Shown piece by piece: positions 52,783 through 64,000 of a stretch of DNA of 64,000 bases. Each line of letters begins with the position of its first letter. Position 1 is the stretch's first letter. The notes under the pieces were generated by a model. That model was not told where the DNA came from. It did not search any database and saw only the letters and a list, made by a program, of their open reading frames with translations. This DNA is from Daphnia pulex (Eukaryota; Arthropoda; Branchiopoda; Diplostraca; Daphniidae): NCBI RefSeq assembly GCF_021134715.1, contig NC_060019.1:2542001-2606000 (forward strand), given 5' to 3'. Both the position numbers and the translations under genes were made by a program.

Positions 52783-53457
52783 GTAAGAATGTGATGTAAC
52801 CATTTTCTTTTTGATTCTTAATAACTATTGCAACCTTCACCATATTTTTTCGCTTTTATGTAACCCAAAAAGTGTTGCAATCGGTCGTAATAAGTAAGAA
52901 GAGAGTAATGCACTGTAGGGTGATGGGTGATTCACGTGGGATTTGTTCGATCCAATGGCCGGTATATCTAGAGAAGTCTCGCAATCTTTGGAAATTCCAA
53001 GTAAAAAAAAGGTCGTGGCCCTTCTAGACTCTTTTTCATTTTGTTTAAAACGTCGTACTAAAGTCAAATGCCCCGTTTACCGAGAAATTTCCGGTGGACT
53101 TGGACGTTATTTCCTCCATCACTTTCAACTGATTTTTAACCATTTTCAAGGCCCTTTAACTGATAAACAGTAAATGAACTATGCTCCAGACATGTGTCGA
53201 AAGAGTGCTCATTTACGGAATCAAAGAAAAGACGCAGCCGTGACTCTGATCCACGTTGTAACAGTCGCCGACGAAATTTTTCGTTTCCCTTTTTTTTTAA
53301 TGGGAGAAAAGAAATTTCGAAGGGTAAAGTGAGAAAAAAGCGAGGTCAACTTTGACCTGTTTAAAACAATTTTTTTTTCTTTTTAATTTTTCATTTCTCT
53401 TCCCTCTCGGAGAAAGAAAAAAGGTTGTCTCTCTCCCCACTGACATTTTTTTTTGAC

Positions 53458-53500
53458 TATATAAGAGGACTGGGTTAGAGACTTTTGCATTGTCAGATTA
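53458..53500 (+). promoter_or_regulatory. TATA box and initiator of Klf15
   Basis: TATATAAG (53458-53465) is followed 28-35 bp on by TTGTCAGATTAG, an arthropod initiator-like TCAG (A of the initiator at about 53495). A first exon would run to the donor at 53621 (AACACA/GTAAGT). A TATA promoter suits an inducible transcription factor. Confidence 0.65.
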
Positions 53501-53599
53501 GAACTCGACCTCGTCGGAGCTCTCTCTACTTCCAAGTCTATCTCGTGTGAAAAAAAACAAAGCGACATTCAAGTTTTCCAAATCTTTTAACAGTTTATC

Positions 53600-54472
53600 A
53601 TGATCATCGTCAACAACACAGTAAGTTTTTCTTTTATTTTCGATTTAGTATTTCAGCTTGTTTAAAAGATTAGATTGCTGTGGTTGTTAGCGTTAGACCG
53701 GCAAAGTGTTTGTGTAGATGTTTGATTGAATCTAGCTGATTTCTACCATTGGGTAATTCAATGACGGACAGGGCACAAGTCGCTAGAGACGTTTCGGATT
53801 TCATTGTACCTGTTTGTACCACGACGTCGGGGAAACAGAAAAATAATCATATTTAAAAAAAAACTTGTGTGTTACAATTTTTGTGTGAAGGGTTGTCGGC
53901 TAAGCTTGTGACTGATGACGAGGTGTTGGGTGGGTGGGTGGGGTTCGTTTTTTTGAAAGTGGAGGAGGTTGTTTGCCGGCGACGATGGGCTTTTTAGCCA
54001 ACAGATTTCCATGGTCCAGCTCACAGTCGAGTGCGATCCGTTTCAGTCTCTGGTCCTCACCAAATTTTGTTGTTTGTTTTGGGGGCATAAAGAAACCTTT
54101 GGCCTCTCCAGACTAATAAGTCTCACCCCATTTTTCGACATAAATTGTTTTGTTTGGTGTGGAACAATGGATGATCTGTGAGAGCGGAAAGACAAGTCGC
54201 ATCCTCTTGCGATAAGAGGTCAGATCACATCGAAACTTCCGTTGGTCCAGTCCTCGCAGTGTCTTTTTTATCGCTCATTGAACAGACAAGTTTCCATTTT
54301 GTTGTTGGCTTAGTGCGGTACACATTCAGTAATTTTTGTAATAGGTGAGTTATTGTGTCGTTTAAATGTGATTCATGTGATGCTGATTCACGCAATCTTT
54401 CGTCATGATGCCATCAGACTCTCTAACATGTTCTCGTTTTTCCCTTCTTTTTGTTGAATAGGTTTTAGAAAA

Positions 54473-54476
<4 letters not shown>
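53600..54476 (+). promoter_or_regulatory. uORF overlapping the Klf15 start (ATGA)
   Basis: In the TATA-driven exon an ATG at 53600 opens MIIVNNT. After splicing 53620 to 54462 it continues VLEK and stops with TGA at 54474-54476. That stop overlaps the main ATG (54473-54475) as ATGA. The 11-codon uORF would force termination-reinitiation at the Klf15 start. Confidence 0.5.
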
Positions 54477-56005
<1,529 letters not shown>

Positions 56006-57360
56006 TAGTTTTTTAGTTATGATTTCATTTTGTGTGAAACAACTGCCAAAGATTTTTTTTTTTTTTGTTTAATTTTTTGTTTACATTTCGTTTTGCGAAA
56101 CGATCGAAATTCTTGGTTAGTTATTCCCCATTTTCTTTCTTTGTCCTTTCTTGTCGGTACATTTCTACATATTATAGCTCGGAAGAGAGTAAGAAAAAAA
56201 AACAGAATCGAAATTATTATTGTGTGTGTCTATTAATGCTAGTGAATACTATGACCCGTAAGCCGGAATGTTTTTTCTTTTCAAATGTTCACCGTTTACG
56301 CGCGTCTTTTTCTACTACACCCCCACTCGAGCGAAAGTAAGTGCAACTCGCAAATTTAAAACTTGTTGGCTGTAGGGTTAACGGTTTGAAACTTTCCAAG
56401 TTTCAAAACATTGACATTCAGACTCGATTTGTTTTGTTTTTGTCCGTTTGTAAATAGTTTTTGACTGTTACGCCATAGAAATTAAACAGGTGTTGTTGAT
56501 GGATTGTATGTCTCATAAAATGTTGTCGTGTTGGATGTTGTATGTCCCGCCCCCTCTGCTACTGGCTACACACGTGCCGTGTTTCCGTGAGTGAATAGTC
56601 TCGTCAAAACCCTTTGGGAACTGAAAATGAGTTGTTCCTCGTTTAATTGTTGCATTCTGAATTTAATGTACCAAGGTGCCTGTCTTGAATACTCTTTCGA
56701 TTAACTAGTGTATTACGTCAGTATAACAATTGGCAATCAAGAAATTGCGTCATAATCCATACGTGAATCTTTCCTTTTGTGTAAAGTTGGCGGTACATCA
56801 ATCTTAGTTTTGGTGTATTTCTATAATGCATGTGAATTATCTGATTGTGTTTAATTTTCTGTCGAATGATTCCCTAACATTTTGTAAAATAAAAAAGTTA
56901 AACTAAAGTAAATCGAATATTTTCAAACGAATGTGAAACGTTCGCCGTAAAGATTTGATAGGCTGCTTGAACTTTCTCAAAAGCTTTAAATTTTCTTAAG
57001 AACATTCCATATGGAATGTTGTGTCATGTATCGAAGTAATCGATAGTTGCCAAAACTTTCACGCATTTGCCTCATCAACACCATCAACACAAGTTACTTT
57101 ATTTTACTTTAAATTCATTTGAATCAATACCATTTGGAGATAAGCTACCAAGCATTATCTGACATTAAATATTTTTCTTGTCAGAAAGTAGAGCTAGTAT
57201 TCTATAGCTCTGCAGAAAGTCTCGGAAAACTTACATTAATTTAATCTCTATCCTCGCCCCACCTTGCAGACCTGCAGTCTATACTCAGTAGCAGATAATA
57301 TTTTATTTTTTAATTGTTAAAATATTGCATGTACACTTGTACAGTATATATGAGAGAAAA
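56006..57360. other. Klf15 3' UTR and intergenic sequence
   Basis: The first 890 bases probably form the Klf15 3' UTR, ending after AATAAA at 56888-56893. A short palindrome-like string ACATTCCATATGGAATGT lies at about 57002-57019. No further gene. Confidence 0.45.
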
Positions 57361-57369
57361 GAATTGACT

Positions 57370-58690
57370 ATATTGGAAATTGGAAATTTGGATTTCGAAT
57401 AGAAAAGCGGGAAAAAGGGCCCGAAGCGAGAAATAATGGACGACGGCAACATCGCAGTTGCAGACATTCAAATGCTAAACTAATAAACTGCAACAAGTCA
57501 ACAACAACTGCAATTACAATTTGCAAGTTCTGTCTTTGTCTGTCTGAGTAACTTCCGATTTTTTCTGATTTTACCAATTTTTAGAAACTGTGTCTGTGTT
57601 TAGAAAAGAATTTTCTTTTCTAACTACAGCTCTCAAGCACAGGTAAATATAGGCTACCATCTAGCAAAGCCAAACAAGAAGTTTTAGATTTTGCATGTGA
57701 TCATTGATTGAAATTATTTTATTTAAAAGAGAGTTGAGTGTACTCGGACTTGCCTACTGTTGCACTGATTAAAGAAAGCAAATCTTGTTATTGGCTTATG
57801 AGCTAAAGTAAGTCTTGAACTCTTGGGTAACTTTACCATATTTTTTAGACTGCTCAAGTTTGATTCAGTTTTTAAATGAATCCAATGTGTAGTAAAAGGC
57901 TGACACACAATATAATACATTGACTGCTTATTTTATGCAGGATGAAGTGTGGAACCGAACCTGAGATTGTCAGAGCTATTGGTGGGTTTGCCAAATACCT
58001 CACCTATTGTAAACTTGGGCATCAACCCATGTTTGTCGAATTGCCTTTGCCACTAGCGATCAAGAGCACTTCCTTCATCTACATGTCCTTCTGGACAGAA
58101 ATAATCAACAAGTCATATTTATTTGGTAAGTCTTCATATTTTCATTAGTTTCTTGTCTGGAAGACCTGACTTAGACCAAGAAGATTATTTTACTGTTTGT
58201 CCAGACACAGACTAGTCTTGCTGTCTTGGTCTGTAGTTCAGGTCTGCTGGATAACATCAGGAGTGTTAGCTTTTCTTTTGTCGTTTGTTATTTTAGAAGG
58301 CAAAGAGAAGAAATAATTTTTATTTAAAAATTGAATTTGAGATGGGAAATTGTGAAGTTAATTTATTTCCTGACACCAATTATTCTTATTTACTCAAAAG
58401 TCAAAACAAATCCAACAGGGCACAGGTTGTTAAATCAAGCTTAACATCCCTAATTGTATTTTTTATTCAAATTCACTCTTAGTTTGTTTATATTTTCCTG
58501 TTGTTGCCCGTGACAATTTAGAGAATCATTCATTGATGAAAAAAGGCCAGTCATACTATCTTCTTTTAAAGTTCTTCCGTAGTAGTCATCTCCTGGCTTG
58601 TGCATCCAAGTGAAAAGTAATTGATCCCATTCCCTTAGCTTTTTTTCAAAATCAGGGTCATCCTTTTTATCAAGGGGCAGCGACATTAGC
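57370..58690. repeat. Local duplication, left copy (truncated)
   Basis: Blocks here recur in order at about 59600-61090: GGAAAAAGGGCCCGAAGCGA against GTAAAAGAGGCGAAAGA; CACAGGTAAATATAGGCTACC against CACAGGTAAATATAGCCTACC; and the terminal exon of the kinase-ankyrin gene. The offset is about 2.2-2.4 kb. The plus-strand open stretch 57942-58136 (RAIGGFAKYLTYCKLGHQPM, donor GTAAGT) is intact here but broken in the right copy (60260-60430). It may be a remnant exon; I do not recognise it. Confidence 0.65.
58450..58686 (-). pseudogene. Detached C-terminal piece of the orphan domain
   Basis: Reads SLPLDKKDDPDFEKKLREWD, then WMHKPGDDYYGRTLKEDS, and ends SLNCHGQQQ. It corresponds to the last exon of the kinase-ankyrin gene from FPADKKDDLDF to CHGQQQ. 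No upstream coding part is attached and the 3' end differs, so this is a truncated duplicate. Confidence 0.75.
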
Positions 58691-58739
58691 TGAGTTATGT
58701 GCGCACTAATTCGCGCAATTTAAAGTGCGAACCTGAAGA

Positions 58740-59600
58740 CTGAGGGCCGGAGGAAATGTAAATACCGATAAATACTGTACTCTTATGCTTATTTAACATT
58801 TCCCACACACAACATTAAACTAATGCTGCAGGATCTATCCTGGTCTTTTGAAAATTTCACTGTGTTGAAAGTGCTTGAAACTTGTGACGATCTGAGTTAA
58901 TGTAAAAGGGTTGCATTGCCAAAATATTTTGGATGTCTTTTAAACCTTTGCTTTATAAATTCAGTTAACAAGTTGAAAACTATATGCTTTCGAAATCTTT
59001 TGACCAGTTTCATAACTTGGATCATTTGAATTCCTATCATGCTGGACTTGAACCATTTAATGCAACTTTAGCCGGACTAGGTAGATATAAATTTGTTTTT
59101 CAAATGAAGTGACCTCGGGATTTGGTACGACAACAGTAACTTATGTAGGATTCCCTGGGGCTTGATAGGTTTCCTAGCCTGGATCGAATCCGCGAGCAGG
59201 GCAATAACTCATCCGCAAACGGGTCTCTCAGTAAGAATTCTTCGCCGTTAGCATCTGTTCATTTTTCATAACAATTCTTATTCAGTAAACCAAGTATATT
59301 CCATTGTTACCATTTTGAGTTTCGAAGTCTGCGGGACAACATCCAAGTTCCAGCATGGGCCAGGGCAGTTTGTTTATAATCCCGAGGTGCTTTATTTAGT
59401 TAAAACGTAGGCCTATTTCATTTAATAAATCCCCTTAGCAAGGCATACCCGTAACCAAGCACTATACTCTATCTGGCACTGCACAGTTTTCTTTAAGGTT
59501 AGAAAGTCTCGGATAGCCTCCTTTAATTTAAATTCTATCCTCGATAATATTGCAATCAATTTATTTGAAAAAAATATAGGAAATAAAAAGAATTAATTGT
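58740..59600. other. Spacer between the two local copies
   Basis: No gene. Around 59180-59200 the minus strand contains GGATTCGATCC, a B-box-like site without support for a full tRNA. Confidence 0.3.
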
Positions 59601-60800
59601 TTGATGATGACTTACTCCTTTTTGAATGGAAAAGCGGTAAAAGAGGCGAAAGATGGAACGAGAAAATAAAACAAATGAGAAATGATCAACGGCAGCATCG
59701 CACTTGCGTCTTTTAAACGACTAAAAGTTGAAAAGTTCTATCTCTGACTGGGATATGCCGGATCTGGGTGGTATCTGCAGACAGGAAAATCTCACGATTT
59801 TGCTATTTTTCTGTACTTGCGACTTTTCCTGGAGTTTGCCAATGTTTCTATAACCGAATCATACGGTCAGTCTATTTATAAATATACACTTTTCTTCCTA
59901 GAGCTGGTGAGAATCTCAATCACAGGTAAATATAGCCTACCGTCTAACAAAACCTCGAACAAACCAAACAAGAAGTCGTCACATTTTTTATTTGATTGTA
60001 AATTGTTTTCTTAAAGAGGTTTTGACTTTGAGTTTACTCGGACTTGCATACGGATTATGGAAAGAAAATCTTGTTTGGCTTATGGGTTAAAGTTAGGCTT
60101 GAGCTCTGGAGTAACTTTACAATCATATCATTTTTAAGCTGCTCAAGTTATTTCAGTTTTCAAAATATGGTCCAATGAATAAACTTTAAAAGTAGGCTAA
60201 TAGACTTTGGCTTAATATTGACACATAATTTAATACACATGACATTTTTATTTTCTGCCAGGATAAAGCGTGGAAACTGGCTTATTGCCTGTTGAGTGAG
60301 TTGGCCTAATAATTCACTCACCATAAAATTGGACATTAGCACATGCGAGCACATGCTGGTCCAATTGCCTTTCCAATCTGTGCTCCATAAGGCTTTCTAC
60401 ATCTACCTGTCCATCTGGTGAAAGGCAGAAATATGATTAAGTCTTTATTTTAATGGTAAGTCCCAATATTTCCATTAGTTTCTTGTCCAGGAAAACAGTA
60501 GTGACTTCAACTGGCATAAATAACCACGAAGATGTATTTGTTTTCCGTTCGTCCGTGTCTGCTGGATTACATTAGCAGCGGGATCATTAGCTTTTTTTTT
60601 ACATCTTTTGTCGGCTGTTATTTTCGAACGCAAACATTTTTATTAAAAACATGAAATTTGAAAAGGGAAAGAAATGTATTTCACGATGCAAATTTTTCTC
60701 CTAATTTACCCAAATCAATTTCAATAGAGCACAGGTTTTAAATCACACTTTAACATCCATGATCTCTTCTTGACACCTTTCCCTAAACTAAAATTATTGA

Positions 60801-63800
60801 CTATGTATCTGTCCCGAAGTCTATTTTTGGCTTTTTTGGGTTCAGTTCATTTCCACTGTTTTCTCTTTTCCTTTTTTTCTGTTGTTGCCCGTGACAATTT
60901 AGGGAATCATTCACTGACGAAAACAGGCCCTTCGTGCTATCTTTTTTCAAAGTTTTTCCGAAATAGTCATCGCCTGGTTTATGCATCCAACAAAAAAGAG
61001 TTTTGTCCCATTCGCTAAGTACTGTTTTGAAATCAAGGTCATCTTTTTTATCGGCTGGGAACGTCAATGGATAATCAAAGGGAAGGAGATAAAAAAACTC
61101 AATCTGCTTCTTTGATTTTTCAGCTCCGATTATACGCGCGATACTATGCAAACTTCTCATGTAATGCTCGTACAGGTTGCACTGAAAAAGACTCGAGTCT
61201 CCTCCTTTCATTTGCTCGCTGATTTCGATCATTGTTTTAAAGCACTCTTGATCTCCAGAGGTCGTAAAATGGTTTTGAGCTTCTTCGCACAATTTTCCTG
61301 GGTTTGGTACGTCCTGATCAGCAACAGACTTTTGGGTAGATTTCTGCCATGCTTGTAAATCCTTCAGTATCATATGATAGGCAACAAATGCGTTACCAAA
61401 CATTTGGTGGTGATGCACTTGCCTTCTAGTACTTTCCTCAATTGACCTGCAAATTAAAACGTGGTTTATAATAGCCATAGAAGTTATTTTGTTGTTTACA
61501 CTGGTTATTTTTGTTACTTACATAATGTGATTGCAACTGCTACAGTTAGGATGCCATCCTAAGCTTAACTCTTCTTCGGCCATATATTTTAGTATTTCCA
61601 ATCCACCGATTTGATTTTCCATTCCGCATTCTTGCAGCATTTCATAGCACTTGCTACTAAACTGAATCCCATGCCGAATTAACAGTTTTATGGCTTCGTC
61701 TAATGCAGTTTTATCTTTAAAGTTTTCCAAAACATAAAGACATACATTCTCTGAATGATTTACTTTCAAATGTATGTCAATTCCATTTTCAATTAGAAGT
61801 TGAATTATGTCAACTACATTTTCTTTTTCATAATATCGACATAATATAGTGAGAGCATTCCTTCCGGATTTGTGTTTGCAATTGATGTCGATTCCATTTT
61901 TAATCAAAAGTCGAATAATGTCAATTAAATTTTCGTTTTTATATTTTGCACACAATTTAGTGAGAGCATTATCTCCGTCATCGGTCTTGTAATTGACTTC
62001 GACTCCATTTTTAATTAAAAGTCGAATGATGTCAATTAAATTTTCGTTTTTATAATGTTCGCACAATAAAGTGAGAGCATTATCTCCGAAGCTGTCTTTG
62101 CACTTGACTTCGATTCCACTTTTAATGAGAAGTCCAGTAATGTCAAGCAAATTTTCGTGTTTATAATATTGGCACAATTTAGTAAGAGCATTATCTCCGT
62201 AGTAGTTTTTGCAGTTGACTTCGATTCTGTTTTTAATTAAAAGTTGAATGATTTCAACTAAATTTTCGTTTTTATAATGTTCGCACAATAAAGTGAGAGC
62301 ATTATCTCCATTGTTGTTTTTGCAGCTGACTTCGATTCCATTTTTAAGCAAAAGATAAATTATCTCAATCAAATTTTCGTTTTTATAATGTTCGCACAAT
62401 AAAGTGAGAGCATTATCTCCGGATTTGTTTTTGCAATTAATGTCGATCTTATCAATGAAAAGTTGAATTATCTCAATCAAATTTTTGTTTTTATTATATG
62501 TGCACAATTCAGTGAGAGCATTATCTCCGTCTTTGGTTTTCCAGTTGATTTCGATTCCCTTTTTAATTAAAAGTCGAATGATGTAAACTAAATTTTCGTT
62601 TTGATAATTACGACATAAGAAAAGAAGAACATTCCATCCGGTGTTGGTTTTGCAATTGACGTCGATTTCATGTTGAATTAAAAGTTCAATGATTTCAATT
62701 AAATTTTCTTTTTGACAGTGACGACATAAGAAAAGAAGAGCATTCCATCCGGTGTTGGTTTTGCAATTGATGTCGATCCCATTTACAATGAAAAGTTGAA
62801 TTATCTCAATTAAATTTTCGTTTTTATAATATTCGCACAATAAGGTGAGAGCATTATCTCCTTTGTTGTTTTTGCAGTTGACTTCGATTCCAGTTTTAAT
62901 CAAAAGATCAATTATCTCACTTAAATTTTCGTTTTTATAATATTGGCACAATTTAGTGAGGGCGTTGTCTCCGTTTTCGTCTTTGCAGTTGACGCTGATT
63001 CCATTATCAATGAAAAGTCGAATTATCTCAATTAAATCGTCCTGTTCGTAATAATAGTTACACAGAATGTGGAGCGCGTTATTTCTATTCTCATCGACAC
63101 TGTTGACATCGCCTCCATTTGCAATTAGGAGTTGAAGTGTTTGAATGACATTTTTTTCCTGATGATTAAATCGGCAATACCATGTTATGATGTTTTTCTT
63201 TCCCAATTCGTCTATTAATGCGGGAATTTCTAAAATCTTTCAACGTGCAAAAAAAACCCTTAAATTGATCAATTAGAATACATGCTTTGCTATAAAATCT
63301 TTTACCTGGCTTTGGATTAATTTCATTCCTTCAACAACATCTGACGATGTAATTGTTCTTTCTTCTGCTTTGTGCGTCAACATTTGCAAGATTAATTTAG
63401 AAACTCGTTTCGATTCCATTTCTGCTCAATGAATAAATAAATAAACATGGTAAAACATTACAATGGTAACACGTAAGAAAAGAAATCTTTGAAAAGTAAA
63501 GACTTACTTCCAACATTGACCGGATTATTCATTTTGATATTTGATGTTATTTCGTCTTCATCAACTCCGAAAGGATGGGCTCCATTTAAAAGAAGCGAAC
63601 CAAAGACCAAGCCCGCTGCAAAGACATCACTTTCAAAAGTAGCAAGTGTTCGAGGATTTGATAATGTTTGCAACTCTGGAGCTTGCCATGTTCTCGATCT
63701 TTTACTTGTGAAAAATATTGTTTCATTCTCGAGGAACTCCTTTTCAATGTCACCCATTGGCTTGGTTCCTTTTTCGATATTTATTTTGGATTCTTCCTTC

Positions 63801-64000
63801 TCTTGCAAATTTTGTGTTGTGAAGTGAGTGAGTGTTATTTTTTGGGGATTTTTTTCATGTTCCATGACCAATGTTGATCCGGTTGCTTTTTCGATATTCG
63901 TTTCCGATTCTAGCATCTCTTCTCCCTTTTGTATTGGTTGATCTATTCGATCACTTACTTTTTTTATATTTGTTTGCTTTTCAATATTAATTTTCTTCGA
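60801..64000 (-). CDS. Kinase-ankyrin protein with C-terminal orphan domain (5' end outside window)
   Basis: Exons on the minus strand are 63508-64000 (continuing), 63306-63421, 61522-63236 and 60801-61446. All junctions are GT-AG and in frame (990 codons including stop visible). The visible part starts in a Lys/Glu-rich, NIEK-repeating stretch. It then gives kinase motifs: SRTWQAPEL (APE), FESDVFAAGLVFGSLLLNG (subdomain IX Asp), HPFGVDEDEI and SKLILQMLTHKAEERTITSS, as in IRE1/RNase L-like C-lobes. About 14 ankyrin repeats with a 37-residue period follow (for example GDNALTLLCEHYKNENLIEI, then LLIKNGIEVNCK). The end holds HPNCSSCNHIMSIEESTRRQ with HH, FQCNLYEHY, and WMHKPGDDYFGKTLKK...CHGQQQ, and finally KKRKRE. 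ATP-site motifs lie beyond the window. It could sense a ligand through ankyrin repeats as RNase L does, but no KEN nuclease is seen. Confidence 0.8.
61670..63200 (-). repeat. Tandem array of about 111-bp ankyrin-coding units
   Basis: Thirteen to fourteen copies of a 111-nt unit encode 37 aa each, with ENLIEII, LLIKNGIEVNCK and GDNALTLLCE nearly invariant. Canonical ankyrin repeats have 33 residues; the extra residues (HYKN) lie between the two helices. Near-identity of neighbouring units at DNA level suggests recent amplification or conversion. Confidence 0.85.

Noticed and set aside
61518-63206. Bacterial or viral origin of the ankyrin-repeat ORF
   Set aside because: The ORF is only the middle exon of an intron-containing gene with in-frame GT-AG junctions on both sides.

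Overview
The window is animal nuclear DNA, most likely from a branchiopod crustacean of the Daphnia type (inference). It is AT-rich, its genes are split by short GT-AG introns (mostly 60-80 nt), and it carries arthropod families: beaten-path-like Ig proteins, methuselah-like receptors, coiled-coil/C1q-like genes, Klf15, and ankyrin genes with an IRE1/RNase L-like kinase. No bacterial features (operons, Shine-Dalgarno sites, CRISPR) were seen.

Layout. 1-2.6 kb: the 3' part of a coiled-coil gene and a frameshifted C1q-domain relative. 3.5-6.2 kb: a beat-like gene on the minus strand, interrupted inside a coding exon by a 2.13-kb CACTA/EnSpm-like element. 6.8-13 kb: a Tc1/mariner-like non-autonomous element, remnants of BTB and methuselah-like genes, and a basic orphan ORF. 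14.2-33.1 kb: a recent tandem segmental duplication. Each unit (about 5.1 kb) holds a broken fragment of a large lipid-transfer protein gene (probably hobbit/KIAA0100), an RCC1 scrap and an intact 724-codon FEM-1-like gene. After duplication a 6.8-kb Ty3/Gypsy-type LTR element inserted into the left unit only; the right unit preserves the empty site. 33.1-43 kb: an alpha-galactosidase remnant, dispersed repeats, tRNA-derived repeats and decayed members of an unfamiliar family. 43.8-46.1 kb: an intact member of that family (296 aa) and an intact HEPN-like ORF. 48.3-56 kb: conserved genes in good order: Tomm70 (10 exons), a convergent TRIR/C19orf43 homologue, and Klf15 with a TATA promoter. 57.4-64 kb: a local duplication, then the 3' part of a kinase-ankyrin-orphan-domain gene that runs off the window end.

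The most interesting signal is the orphan family on the minus strand from 37.3 to 61.4 kb. Its members share a C-x2-C-x15-H-H motif, a CNxYE motif and a terminal G-D-x2-[FY]-G-[KR]-x-L-K ... C-H-G-Q block. The domain occurs alone (44 kb) and fused behind an IRE1/RNase L-like kinase plus about 14 ankyrin repeats (60.8-64 kb). That order is the reverse of RNase L (ANK-kinase-KEN). An ORF with the HEPN ribonuclease signature RNxxxH lies between them. A ligand-sensing or RNA-decay system expanded in this lineage is a reasonable but unproven reading. A second strong signal is the same-sense LTR about 50 bp upstream of one FEM-1-like ATG, with a TATA box, CRE-like sites and an ATG-free leader.
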